29,450 nucleotides of DNA from Coriobacteriaceae bacterium (lineage in GTDB: Bacteria; Actinomycetota; Coriobacteriia; Coriobacteriales; Coriobacteriaceae). Positions within the stretch are counted from its first letter, which is position 1, and each line of letters starts with the position of its first letter. Of this stretch, positions 14,323 to 22,697 are shown one piece after another. The position numbers were made by a program, and so were the translations under genes. Where the stretch lies: NCBI GenBank assembly GCA_902363125.1, contig CABIZD010000020.1:1-29450 (forward strand), in the 5' to 3' direction. Under the pieces are notes generated by a model. It was not told the DNA's origin. It searched no databases and worked only from the letters and a program-made list of their open reading frames with translations.

Positions 14323-16353
14323 ATGACCGCACCTGCATCCAAGCTGCTCCAGCCCATTACGGTTGGCCCCCTTGAGCTCAAGAACCGCATTATGTTCCCG
14401 CCGCTGACCACCGGCTACGAGGAGCGCGACGGTTCCATTGGCGAGCGCAGCCTGGCTTTTTACGAGCGCCTGGCCCGTGGCGGCGTGAGCTACATCGTCA
14501 TCGGCGACGTCGCTCCCGTCATGACCGCAAGCCCCACGCCCAAGCTGGCGACCGACGCCCAGATCCCCACGTTTAAGGCCCTGGCCGACACCGTTCACAA
14601 GCACGGTGCCAAGGTCGCGCTGCAGCTGTTCCACCCCGAGTACGACGTGCCCGGCGTCGGCCGCATGGTCATGGGATCCATGGCCGCTGCCAAGGCCGCG
14701 CAGGAGGCCAAGGCCGCCGGCGACGAGGAGACCTTTGCCGCCAAGATGGCCGAGTCCAACGAGATCCGCAATCAGGCCTACGCCAAGCTGCACCACGACA
14801 TGCAGCACTTTGTGAACGAGGCCAGTGTGGAGCAGCTCACCCAGATCAAGGAGGCCATCGCTGCCTCGGCCGCCCGCGCGCAGCAGGCCGGCATCGACGC
14901 CATCGAGGTCCACGGCGACCGCCTGGTGGGTTCGCTGTGCTCGGCCATCCTCAACCAGCGCACCGACGAGTACGGTGGCTCGTTCGAGAACCGCGTTCGC
15001 TATGCGCTGGAGGTCGTCGCTGCCATTAAGGAGGCCGCGCCGCAGCTGATGGTGGAGTACAAGCTCCCCGTGATCATGGAGAACCCCGACGGCACGCCGC
15101 GCGGCAAGGGCGGCCTGCAGCCCGACGAGGCCTGCAAGTTTGCCAAGCTGCTCGAGGGCGCGGGCATCGATATGATCCAGGTCGCGCAGGCAAACCACAC
15201 CGGCAACATGGGCGACACCATTCCGCCCATGGGCGCCATGCCCTATAACTGGACGCTGCCCGTGGCCGAGCGCGTCAAGGCCCTGGTCTCCGTGCCGGTG
15301 GCAACCGTGGGCCGTGTTGTCTCGGTCGAGGCCGGCGAGAAGATTCTGGAAGACGGCGCTGCCGACATCATCGCCTATGGCCGCTCGCTCATGTGCGACC
15401 CCGACATTGCGCTGAAGGCCGCGACCGGCGAGCCCATTCGCGAGTGCCTCAACTGCAACAAGGGCTGCGTCGACGCGATTCAAAACCGCAAGTACATCTC
15501 GTGCGTGCTCAATGCCGAGAACGGCGACGAGGCGACCATCGCCATCAAGCCGGGCGAGGGCGACAAGAAGATCGCCGTGGTAGGCGGCGGTATTGCCGGC
15601 CTGGAGGCCGCGCGCGTGGCGGCCAAGCGCGGCTACGATGTGACCGTCTACGAGGCGAGCGATCATCTGGGCGGCCAGATCGTGCTGGCGGCCGCGCCTC
15701 CGCGCAAGGACGAGATCATGCGCTCGGTCGAGTACTACGAGAAGATTCTGCCTGGCCTGGGCGTGAAGGTTGAGCTCAACCATGCCGCTACTGCTGAGGA
15801 CCTCAACGCCGCCGATGCCGCGATTGTGGCCGTGGGCGCGCACGACGTGGTCATCCCCGTTCCGGGTGCCGATTCGGACAAGGTCGTCTCGAGCTGGGAC
15901 GTGCTGGCCGGCAAGGTGGAGCTTACGGGCCGCGTCGCCGTCATTGGCGGCGGCCTGGTGGGCACCGAGACTGCCGAGTACCTGCTGCAGCACGGCTGCG
16001 AGGTGGCGATCGTGGAGATGCTCGACAAGATTGCCGCGGGCGAGTCCGAGACCATTCTGCCGCTGATTATGAGCGACTTCGCCGAGCACAACGTGGAGCA
16101 GCACGTGAAGACCCGCCTGACCGCCATTACCGACGAGGGCGTGGAGGCCATTCGCACCACCGAGGACGGCGCCGAGGAGCCGGTGAAGATCGCCTGCGAT
16201 TACGTGGTGATGGCCGTGGGCTCCAAGGCCAACGCGTTTGACCTGGATGGCGTGACGGTGCCCGTGACCTGCGTGGGCGACTGCTCGGGCGAGCGCACCG
16301 CCGATATCGCGAGCGCCATTCGCACGGCATATCACGCGGCCAACGAGCTGTAG
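14323..16353 (+). CDS. FeS-flavoprotein oxidoreductase (old yellow enzyme / dienoyl-CoA reductase-like)
   Basis: A 676-residue three-domain enzyme: an FMN-binding TIM barrel (about 1-365), a [4Fe-4S] cluster site (CLNCNKGC at 375-382 plus Cys394), and a C-terminal FAD/NAD(P)H part with two dinucleotide motifs (GGGIAGLEAA near 421 and GGGLVGTETA near 542). This is the plan of 2,4-dienoyl-CoA reductase, trimethylamine dehydrogenase and bile-acid BaiCD/BaiH enzymes, which pass electrons from NAD(P)H to reduce a C=C bond. RTDEYGGSFENR matches the barrel signature, but the preceding HGAHGYL motif with its catalytic Tyr is replaced by HGDRLVG. A helical insert (about 118-170) is also present. ATG 14323 is preferred over 14317 because AGAGGA is 6 bases upstream. 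It appears monocistronic. The substrate is unknown. Confidence 0.88.
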   Translation: MTAPASKLLQPITVGPLELKNRIMFPPLTTGYEERDGSIGERSLAFYERLARGGVSYIVIGDVAPVMTASPTPKLATDAQIPTFKALADTVHKHGAKVALQLFHPEYDVPGVGRMVMGSMAAAKAAQEAKAAGDEETFAAKMAESNEIRNQAYAKLHHDMQHFVNEASVEQLTQIKEAIAASAARAQQAGIDAIEVHGDRLVGSLCSAILNQRTDEYGGSFENRVRYALEVVAAIKEAAPQLMVEYKLPVIMENPDGTPRGKGGLQPDEACKFAKLLEGAGIDMIQVAQANHTGNMGDTIPPMGAMPYNWTLPVAERVKALVSVPVATVGRVVSVEAGEKILEDGAADIIAYGRSLMCDPDIALKAATGEPIRECLNCNKGCVDAIQNRKYISCVLNAENGDEATIAIKPGEGDKKIAVVGGGIAGLEAARVAAKRGYDVTVYEASDHLGGQIVLAAAPPRKDEIMRSVEYYEKILPGLGVKVELNHAATAEDLNAADAAIVAVGAHDVVIPVPGADSDKVVSSWDVLAGKVELTGRVAVIGGGLVGTETAEYLLQHGCEVAIVEMLDKIAAGESETILPLIMSDFAEHNVEQHVKTRLTAITDEGVEAIRTTEDGAEEPVKIACDYVVMAVGSKANAFDLDGVTVPVTCVGDCSGERTADIASAIRTAYHAANEL

Positions 16354-16427
16354 TTAACTTCGCGGCCAGGCGGGGCGGTAGCACGGATCCGTTTCGCCCG
16401 GCTGTGTCCCGTCGGGTGTCAATCGGT

Positions 16428-16464
16428 GCGGGGCCTGCAAGCGCAGCAGGTCCCGCCCTTTTGT
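16428..16464 (+). terminator. Rho-independent terminator after the flavoenzyme gene
   Basis: An 11-bp stem (16428-16438 with 16446-16456, one G-T pair) and a 7-base loop, followed by CCTTTTGTTTT. It lies 75 bp after the stop codon. Confidence 0.8.
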
Positions 16465-16671
16465 TTTGCTCCGGTGGATGGCAATGCGCGGTAATCATGA
16501 GGAGTGAGGACGTCTACTGCCTTGCAGATCACTCAAAATTATTGGGGGAGGGGTTAATAACTATATCCTCTATACCAAAGGACATAAAGAGATGCCAATT
16601 TTGTTGACAAGCGAATGACGATTAGCTGCGAGTCAGCTACCAGCGTAAATAATCGATAAAGAAATGTCGTA

Positions 16672-16750
16672 ATTTGGTGCCAAATGCCCAGATAACGCCG
16701 CGTCTATTTTAATTAACTGCTTTGAGCAAACAGTAAAATGCTACTATCTA
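16672..16750 (+). promoter_or_regulatory. Possible promoter and operator before the HTH gene
   Basis: The 440-bp gap before the HTH gene is AT-rich and holds no gene. A candidate sigma-A promoter is TTGAGC (16722-16727) with TATCTA (16745-16750) at 17-bp spacing. A palindrome ATTTGG-TG-CCAAAT (16672-16685) lies just upstream and could be an operator. A TTGACA at 16604 has no matching -10 box. Confidence 0.3.
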
Positions 16751-16791
16751 ACTTGCACGTAAGAAAGCAGATTAACGGCTAAGGCTAAGAA

Positions 16792-17196
16792 GTGGCAGGT
16801 ATGTCGGAAGCAACTAGGACTCGCACGCATGCGCCCGAGGTTAGACAGCGCGCCGTCGAGATCCTCCAAGAGGGGGTCGGTCATCGCGCTCTCGCCGCGG
16901 AGCTTGGCATTCCCCAGGCCACGGCTCGTCAGTGGGCCCGCGCGTATGCCGTGGGCGGTGCCGACGCCGTTCTCAATGCCGGTTCGCATCATCACACCTA
17001 TTCGTACGACGTAAAGCTCGCTGTGGTTAAGGACCGTCTGGAAAACGGCTTGACGGTTCGCGAGGCCATGATCAAGCACAAGATTCCCAGCGAGTCTTCG
17101 GTCAAGGCTTGGTGCCGTCAGTACCGCGAGAGCGGTGAGTCCGCACTGGTCGATAAGCCGCGCGGTCGCAAGCCGCGCGTTAAAAAGGCGGAATAG
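16792..17196 (+). CDS. Transposase-like helix-turn-helix protein (OrfA type), solitary
   Basis: About 134 residues with two successive helix-turn-helix units: RQRAVEILQEGVGHRALAAE with LGIPQATARQW (about residues 18-48), and VKDRLENGLTVREAMIKHK with IPSESSVKAW (about 78-106). This is the layout of the N-terminal OrfA of IS3/IS150-type elements. The C terminus is basic (RGRKPRVKKAE). No OrfB with a DDE domain follows and no terminal inverted repeats are obvious, so it may be a domesticated DNA-binding protein or an orphaned remnant. GTG 16792 has AAGG 7 bases upstream; ATG 16801 is the alternative. It has its own terminator and sits immediately before the hydrogenase operon. Confidence 0.75.
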   Translation: MAGMSEATRTRTHAPEVRQRAVEILQEGVGHRALAAELGIPQATARQWARAYAVGGADAVLNAGSHHHTYSYDVKLAVVKDRLENGLTVREAMIKHKIPSESSVKAWCRQYRESGESALVDKPRGRKPRVKKAE

Positions 17197-17208
17197 CAAA
17201 CGGGATGG

Positions 17209-17231
17209 TGCGCCCACAGGGGCGCATTTTT
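17209..17231 (+). terminator. Rho-independent terminator after the HTH gene
   Basis: TGCGCCC (17209-17215) pairs with GGGCGCA (17220-17226) around a 4-base loop, followed by TTTTT. It separates the HTH gene from the hydrogenase operon. Confidence 0.9.
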
Positions 17232-17320
17232 CTTGCCGCCCCTCTACTCCAATGCGGACAGGCTCCTTGCCTCGTACGCCTAAAACTCCCCAGTTGACCG
17301 AAAACCTGTCGCCGCTACTC

Positions 17321-17337
17321 CTCAATTGAGCTATAAC
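17321..17337 (+). promoter_or_regulatory. Possible hydrogenase operon promoter with palindrome
   Basis: The perfect palindrome CTCAATTGAG (17321-17330) is followed directly by TATAAC (17332-17337), a good -10 box about 40 bp before the first start codon. No -35 hexamer is recognisable at 17 bp, which would suit an activator-dependent promoter. The remainder of the 180-bp gap shows nothing else. Confidence 0.35.
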
Positions 17338-17376
17338 GTAAACAATTGCAGCGTTTTTGCACGGGGGAGTGATGGT

Positions 17377-20259
17377 ATGACGCTACTGTATTTCCTTACC
17401 CTGTTTCCGCTGGTACCGGCGCTGGGCATGCTGCTCGCGCGCGGTGACCGCGCCCGCGATGCGGTGGGGCTTGTAGGCTCCGGCATTATTATGGCGGTGA
17501 CAGTTGTAGTCGCCGTCATGTTTTTTGGCACGGGTCCGCAGAGCTTTGAGGTTGCCCCCGGCACCTCGCATGTGCTCTCGATCATCAGCTCCGTCATCGA
17601 CGTCATCCTGTGCGCCGTAATCCTGTACAACGCGTACAAATATAGGAACGCGCTCACCACGGTGCTCGGCATAGTCCAGCTGGTGGGCTCGCTCGCCTTT
17701 GCAGCCATGACGTTGCCCGCGGCCGAAGCCGTCACGGCAACGCCGCTCTACCTGGACTACATGAGCGTGATCATGGTGCTCGCCGTCGGCATCGTCGGCA
17801 GCCTAATCTGCGTGTATGCCTTGGGTTATATGAAGGACTTCCAGGCCCATGACGAGCACGAGGCCGCGCTGCGCGGGCAGACCGCGCCCGACCGTCGCCC
17901 GCAGTTCCTGGCGCTCATGTTCCTGTTCCTCTCGGCCATGTTCGTTATCGTGACGAGCGACAACCTTGAGTGGCTGTTCTGCGGCTGGGAAATCACCACC
18001 GTGTGCTCGTTCCTTATGATTGGCTACACGCGCACGCCCGAGGCCATTAAAAACGCCTTTACCCAGATCATCCTCAACATGCTGGGCGGCATCGCGTTTT
18101 TGGCCGGACTCATGTACCTGCACGTGAACGGCATGCCGCTGACCATCTCGGGCATGATTGAGCTTTCCGGCGCCGGAACCGCGCAGTCCGCGCTGCTGGT
18201 CATGCCGGTCATCCTGTTGTCGCTCGCCGCGCTCACCAAGGCCGCACAGATGCCGTTCCACACTTGGCTGTTGGGTGCCATGGTTGCCCCCACGCCCACG
18301 AGCGCCCTGCTGCACTCGTCAACCATGGTCAAAGCCGGCGTGTTCCTGATGGTCAAGCTGAGCCCGCTCTATGCCATCTATCCCGTGACCGGCTTTATGG
18401 TCACGAGCGTGGGCGCCATCACGTTTTTGCTCGCTGCCCTTATGGCCATCTCGCAGAGCAATGCCAAGCGCGTGCTCGCGTACTCCACCATTTCCAACTT
18501 GGGCCTCATCAGTGCTTGCTTGGGTGTCGGCGCGCCCGAGGCCGTATGGGCGGCCATCTTCCTGATCCTGTTCCACACGGTGGCAAAGTCGCTGCTGTTC
18601 CTGTGCGTGGGCACGGCCGAGCATCATATCGGCAGCCGCAATATCGAGGACATGGACGGTATGTTCAGCCGCATGCCGCACCTGACGCGCCTGATGATGC
18701 TGGGCATCATGGGCATGTTTGTGGCGCCGTTTGGCATGCTCGTGTCCAAGTGGGGCGCTCTGGTGGCGTTCGCGCAGACCGGCAACGTGCTCATGATCAT
18801 GGTGCTTGCCTTTGGCTCGGCCGCGACGTTCTTCTTCTGGGGCAAGTGGCTTGCCAAGCTTTCGGGCGTCGACCCCACGGCTCAAAACGTTGAGGTCAAT
18901 GTCCATAAGACCGAATGGATGGCCCTCAACACCATCGCCGCGCTGCTGATTCTGTGCTGCGTGGCGTTCCCGGTTATCTCGAGCGGTCTGGTGTCGCCTT
19001 ACTTGGCCATGGTGTTTGGCCGCATGCCGTACGTTATTGGCAAGGACGCCATGTACCTGATGGTGGTTATCGTGGCGTTTATCGCCGTGGTGCTGCTGAC
19101 TTCATTCCGAGTGAGCAACAAACCGCATGTAAACGTATATCTTTCGGGCGTGGGAACCGACAAATATCGCCATTTCCGCGGCTCGATGGGGCACGAGGTG
19201 AAGGCCGAAAAGCGCAATTGGTACTCGGAGGATGCCCTTGGCGAGAAGCGTATTGGCCCCGCGGGTAGCGTCGTGTGCTGCAGCATCATCTTGTTTGCGC
19301 TGCTGTGTTGCGCGTGGATTGGGCCCGAGAGACTTGCCATGAGCGCGCCCTCGGTGCTGCGCGGCAAGTATTTTGAAGGCTCGGGTGTCGTGGGCATATT
19401 TATTGGCACCGTGGCGTTTGCCCTGCTGGCGCCGCTTGTGGGTGGCATGATCGACGGCATCGACCGCAAGCTGTCCGCCCGCATGCAGGGCCGCGTGGGC
19501 CCGCGCCTGCTGCAGCCCTTCTACGACGTTGCCAAGTTGCTGCGCAAGGCCCCCGCCAGCGTAAACACCATGGACGATACCTATATGGCGTGCGCGCTCA
19601 TCTTTACCGTGGTGGGCGGCGGCATCTTTGTGTCGGGCTCCAACACGCTTCTGTGCGCGTTTATGGTTACCCTCGCCGCGATCTTTGTGGTGTTGGCGTC
19701 CGCCTCGACGCAAAGCCCGTTTGCCCAGGTCGGCGCCGACCGTGAGTTGCTGCAGGTTATGAGTTACGAGCCCGCCGTTCTGCTGATGAGCGTGGGCCTG
19801 TACCTTGCCACCGACAGCTTCGATTCCATCGCCGTGACGGGGCAGTCGGCCCCCATCATCGTGTACAGCGCGCCCATTTTCCTCGCGCTGCTCGCGGTGC
19901 TTACCATCAAGCTGCGCAAGTCGCCGTTTGACCTTTCGTACTCGCATCACGCGCATCAGGAGATCGTCCAGGGCGTCGCTACCGAGATGAGCGGCGGCAC
20001 GCTGGCCAAGATGACCCTTATGCACTGGTGCGAGACCGTGCTGTTTTTGATGTGGGTGGGCATGTTCTTTGTTTGGGACAACCCGGTGAGCTGGGTGGTT
20101 GCCCTGGTCGTGATGGCCGCGACGTATTTTGTCGAGGTCCTGATCGACAACACCTTCGCACGCAGCACCTGGCGCAGCTGCTTTAGGCTCGGATGGGGCG
20201 TGGCGCTGGTGTTTGGCCTGCTCAACCTTATGCCCATCCTCGTCGACGTGTTTATTTAG
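17377..20259 (+). CDS. echAB: Ech-type hydrogenase membrane subunit, EchA-EchB fusion
   Basis: A 960-residue polytopic protein joining two normally separate subunits. Residues ~1-625 are an antiporter-like ion-pumping subunit (EchA/HyfB/NuoL type) with the conserved ALTKAAQMPFHTWLLGAMVA and SALLHSSTMVKAGVFL helices and the acidic LEWLFCGWEITT. Residues ~650-960 are the EchB/NuoH-type anchor, recognised by ARMQGRVGPRLLQPFYDVAK. A hydrophilic linker (about 585-635) joins the halves. Together they would form the membrane arm that couples electron transfer from ferredoxin to H+ with ion export. GGGGGAG lies 7 bases before ATG 17377, so the open stretch from 17326 is not used. It heads a five-gene operon in exact echABCDEF order, with 12 bp to the next gene. 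Confidence 0.9.
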   Translation: MTLLYFLTLFPLVPALGMLLARGDRARDAVGLVGSGIIMAVTVVVAVMFFGTGPQSFEVAPGTSHVLSIISSVIDVILCAVILYNAYKYRNALTTVLGIVQLVGSLAFAAMTLPAAEAVTATPLYLDYMSVIMVLAVGIVGSLICVYALGYMKDFQAHDEHEAALRGQTAPDRRPQFLALMFLFLSAMFVIVTSDNLEWLFCGWEITTVCSFLMIGYTRTPEAIKNAFTQIILNMLGGIAFLAGLMYLHVNGMPLTISGMIELSGAGTAQSALLVMPVILLSLAALTKAAQMPFHTWLLGAMVAPTPTSALLHSSTMVKAGVFLMVKLSPLYAIYPVTGFMVTSVGAITFLLAALMAISQSNAKRVLAYSTISNLGLISACLGVGAPEAVWAAIFLILFHTVAKSLLFLCVGTAEHHIGSRNIEDMDGMFSRMPHLTRLMMLGIMGMFVAPFGMLVSKWGALVAFAQTGNVLMIMVLAFGSAATFFFWGKWLAKLSGVDPTAQNVEVNVHKTEWMALNTIAALLILCCVAFPVISSGLVSPYLAMVFGRMPYVIGKDAMYLMVVIVAFIAVVLLTSFRVSNKPHVNVYLSGVGTDKYRHFRGSMGHEVKAEKRNWYSEDALGEKRIGPAGSVVCCSIILFALLCCAWIGPERLAMSAPSVLRGKYFEGSGVVGIFIGTVAFALLAPLVGGMIDGIDRKLSARMQGRVGPRLLQPFYDVAKLLRKAPASVNTMDDTYMACALIFTVVGGGIFVSGSNTLLCAFMVTLAAIFVVLASASTQSPFAQVGADRELLQVMSYEPAVLLMSVGLYLATDSFDSIAVTGQSAPIIVYSAPIFLALLAVLTIKLRKSPFDLSYSHHAHQEIVQGVATEMSGGTLAKMTLMHWCETVLFLMWVGMFFVWDNPVSWVVALVVMAATYFVEVLIDNTFARSTWRSCFRLGWGVALVFGLLNLMPILVDVFI

Positions 20260-20271
20260 GAGGCGGCATCC

Positions 20272-20880
20272 ATGGATCATAAAATGTCGCGCTCGCCGTG
20301 GGTCATTCATTACGACGGCTCGAGCTGCAACGGATGCGATATCGAGGTGCTGGCCTCGCTCACGCCGCTGTTCGATGCGGAGCGCTTTGGCGTGGTCAAC
20401 ACCGGCAACCCCAAGCATGCGGATATCTTTTTGGTGACGGGGTCGGTCAATGCCCAGAACCTGCCCGTCGTGCGCCAGATCTACAGCCAGATGCTCGAGC
20501 CCAAGTGCGTGGTGGCGTGCGGCATTTGCGCGTGTTCGGGCGGCGTATTCCGCGATGCCTATAACGTGATCGGCGGCGTGGACCGCGCGATTCCCGTGGA
20601 CGTGTATGCGCCCGGGTGCGCCATTCGTCCCGAGACCGTGATCGATGCCATCGTGGAGGCATGCGGCATCCTGGACCAGAAGGAGGCCGTGATGCGCGCC
20701 GGCGGCGATCCGCTTACCGTGGGCGGTGCCGCTACTTGGGACGGTGGCGTTGAGCTGGGCGAGGACGGGTTTGTGGCTGCGGTGGCCGGGACTGATGATG
20801 CCGGTGACGTGCCTGCCGGGGAGCCCGCCGCTGGCGACGCGCCTGCTGAGAAGCCCACCTCTGCAAAGGAGGCCGAGTAA
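20272..20880 (+). CDS. echC: Ech-type hydrogenase small subunit with acidic tail
   Basis: A 202-residue NuoB/HycG/EchC-type subunit that carries the proximal [4Fe-4S] cluster next to the NiFe site. Cluster ligands are visible as Cys19 and Cys22 (SSCNGC), Cys86 (GICA) and Cys116 (YAPGC). The core ends near residue 150, as usual for the family. It is followed by a ~50-residue tail rich in Ala, Pro, Gly, Asp and Glu that does not belong to the fold. AGGAGG lies 9 bases before ATG 20272; Met5 is a possible alternative start. The stop overlaps the next start as TAATG, so the two are translationally coupled. Confidence 0.92.
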   Translation: MDHKMSRSPWVIHYDGSSCNGCDIEVLASLTPLFDAERFGVVNTGNPKHADIFLVTGSVNAQNLPVVRQIYSQMLEPKCVVACGICACSGGVFRDAYNVIGGVDRAIPVDVYAPGCAIRPETVIDAIVEACGILDQKEAVMRAGGDPLTVGGAATWDGGVELGEDGFVAAVAGTDDAGDVPAGEPAAGDAPAEKPTSAKEAE

Positions 20881-21596
20881 TGCAAAAGGCTATCTATACT
20901 ACCGTCGGGATCGACGAGCTCCTGTCGCATGTCCAGGCGCTCAAGGGCGTCGGCGCGCGCTTTGTGCAAATGCACGCCGAGCGCAACGTCGACGACGGCT
21001 CGTATCGCCTGGTCTATACGTTTATCAACGTTCGTGCTGCTCAGGAGCATATTGCGCGGGACGGCAGCTATGCGATTGAGAACCTGGTAGTCGAGGGCAT
21101 CGACCAGTACCAGGAGATTCCGTCCATCAGCTCGTACTATCCGGCGGTATTCCCGTTTGAGAACGAGGCGCACGACCTGTTTGGTCTTGTCATCACCGAT
21201 ATGCAGATTGACTTTAAGGGCTTTTTCTACCAGGTCTCGACTGCCGAGCCCATGAGCGTTATCACGCCCGAGGTGAAGGCCGCGCGCGAGAAAGCCATGA
21301 AGGTCCGTGCCGCTGCCGAGGCCAAGGCGCGCAAGGCCGCGGCCGAGAAGGCTGCTACTGCCACGGCCTCTGCGGGGGAGGGCACTGCGGGCGCTGGCGA
21401 CGCCGCGGGCGCCGCTGCTCAGCCCGCTGCGGCTGCCGGCTCCGATGCTCAGCACGATGAGGCCGCTGCGAAGGCCGCGCTCAAGGCTGCCGAGATGGAG
21501 GCAAAGCTCGCCGCCATGGATCCCGAGAAAGCGGCCAAGGTCCGCGCGGCGCTTGCCGCTAAGGCCGCCCGCGACAAGCAGAAAAAGGAGGCGTAA
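20880..21596 (+). CDS. echD: Ech-type hydrogenase EchD/NuoC-like subunit with long Ala/Lys tail
   Basis: A 238-residue protein. Residues 1-125 are the NuoC/HycE-N-like domain, with SISSYYPAVFPFENEAHDLF (about 82-101) matching the family signature (P.a.w.EREv.D.fG) and FKGFFYQ behind it. It supports the large subunit in the hydrophilic arm. Residues ~130-238 are a low-complexity, mostly basic helix of Ala, Lys, Glu and Arg, interrupted by a Gly/Ala/Pro linker near 165-190 and likely forming a long amphipathic or coiled-coil helix. Family members are normally 110-170 residues, so this extension is unusual. It starts inside the upstream stop codon, and the next gene follows 5 bp after its own stop. 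Confidence 0.88.
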   Translation: MQKAIYTTVGIDELLSHVQALKGVGARFVQMHAERNVDDGSYRLVYTFINVRAAQEHIARDGSYAIENLVVEGIDQYQEIPSISSYYPAVFPFENEAHDLFGLVITDMQIDFKGFFYQVSTAEPMSVITPEVKAAREKAMKVRAAAEAKARKAAAEKAATATASAGEGTAGAGDAAGAAAQPAAAAGSDAQHDEAAAKAALKAAEMEAKLAAMDPEKAAKVRAALAAKAARDKQKKEA

Positions 21597-21601
21597 GGTC
21601 C

Positions 21602-22690
21602 ATGGCACATCGCTCCGTTATTCCGTTTGGCCCGCAGCACCCGGTGCTGCCCGAGCCGCTTCATCTGGACCTGGTGATCGAGGACGACCGCGTCATCGAG
21701 GCAATTCCGCAGATCGGCTTTGTGCACCGCGGACTCGAGAAGCTCACCGAAAAGCGTGATATGCACCAGTTTGGCTACATCGCCGAGCGCATCTGCGGCA
21801 TTTGCGCCGTGGGTCACAGCTATGGCTATGCCAGCGCCTGCGAGCGCATGCTCGACATCGAGGTGCCCGGCCGCGTGCAGTATATCCGCACCATTTTGCA
21901 CGAGCTTTCGCGCATTCACTCGCACCTGCTGTGGCTGGGCCTGCTTGCCGACGCCTTTGGTTTCGAGGCGTTGTTCTATCGTTCGTGGACCCTGCGCGAG
22001 CAGATTCTCAAGATCTTCGAGAGCACTTGCGGCGGTCGCGTGATTCTGTCGATTAACGAGATCGGCGGCCTGAAGCACGATATCGAGGACTCCGAGCTGG
22101 CCGGAATTGTCCAGACGCTCGATGCCATGCGTCCCGACTACGAGGCCCTGGTGCATACGTTTTTGGACGATGACAGCTGCGGCGAGCGCTTGCATGGCGT
22201 GGGTGTGATCAGCAAGAAAGATGCGCTGGAGCTTTCGATGGTCGGTCCGTTTGGGCGCGCATCGGGCGTGGATTACGACGTGCGCATGTTTGACGACGGT
22301 GCCTATGCGGATCTGGCTGCGTTTGAGCCCATCGTTGCTACCGATGGCGATTGCTATGCCCGCTGTCAGGTACGCTGTGCCGAGGTCACGCAGGCCATGG
22401 ACATCATTAAGGAGCTTGTGGGCAAGATTCCGCACGACGGGATCGGCGGGCGCACCAAGCTCACGCCGGCCGACGGCGCACGCGGCGAGGTTGTGATTGA
22501 GCAGCCGCGCGGCGAGGCGTATTACTATGTGCGCGGTAACGGCACCAAGAACCTGGACCGCTTCCGCGTGCGCACGCCGACGTCGCAGAACCTGGCGGGT
22601 CTGACACATGCGCTGCAGGGCGTGCTCCTTGCCAACGTGCCCATGATTATCCTGACCATCGACCCCTGCATTAGCTGCACGGAAAGGTAG
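21602..22690 (+). CDS. echE: Ech-type [NiFe]-hydrogenase large subunit
   Basis: A 362-residue catalytic subunit. Both NiFe-binding pairs are present: Cys65 and Cys68 in ERICGICAVGHS, and Cys356 and Cys359 in DPCISCTER. This makes it a hydrogenase rather than a complex I NuoD, which lacks these cysteines. It belongs to group 4 by neighbours and length. The protein ends at the Arg of the C-terminal motif, so there is no peptide for an endopeptidase to remove, as known for CooH/Ech-like enzymes. The expected reaction is reduction of protons to H2 with electrons from ferredoxin, or the reverse. No hyp maturation genes lie in the window. The ribosome binding site AAGGAGG lies within the end of the preceding gene. 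Confidence 0.95.
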   Translation: MAHRSVIPFGPQHPVLPEPLHLDLVIEDDRVIEAIPQIGFVHRGLEKLTEKRDMHQFGYIAERICGICAVGHSYGYASACERMLDIEVPGRVQYIRTILHELSRIHSHLLWLGLLADAFGFEALFYRSWTLREQILKIFESTCGGRVILSINEIGGLKHDIEDSELAGIVQTLDAMRPDYEALVHTFLDDDSCGERLHGVGVISKKDALELSMVGPFGRASGVDYDVRMFDDGAYADLAAFEPIVATDGDCYARCQVRCAEVTQAMDIIKELVGKIPHDGIGGRTKLTPADGARGEVVIEQPRGEAYYYVRGNGTKNLDRFRVRTPTSQNLAGLTHALQGVLLANVPMIILTIDPCISCTER

Positions 22691-22697
22691 GCGCGGC

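Noticed and set aside
14047..16335. 762-codon open frame on the minus strand
   Set aside because: It is antisense to the flavoenzyme gene; its His/Val/Leu/Gly-rich composition is typical of the reverse complement of high-GC coding sequence.
16604..16609. TTGACA as a -35 promoter box
   Set aside because: No -10-like hexamer lies 15-19 bp downstream.
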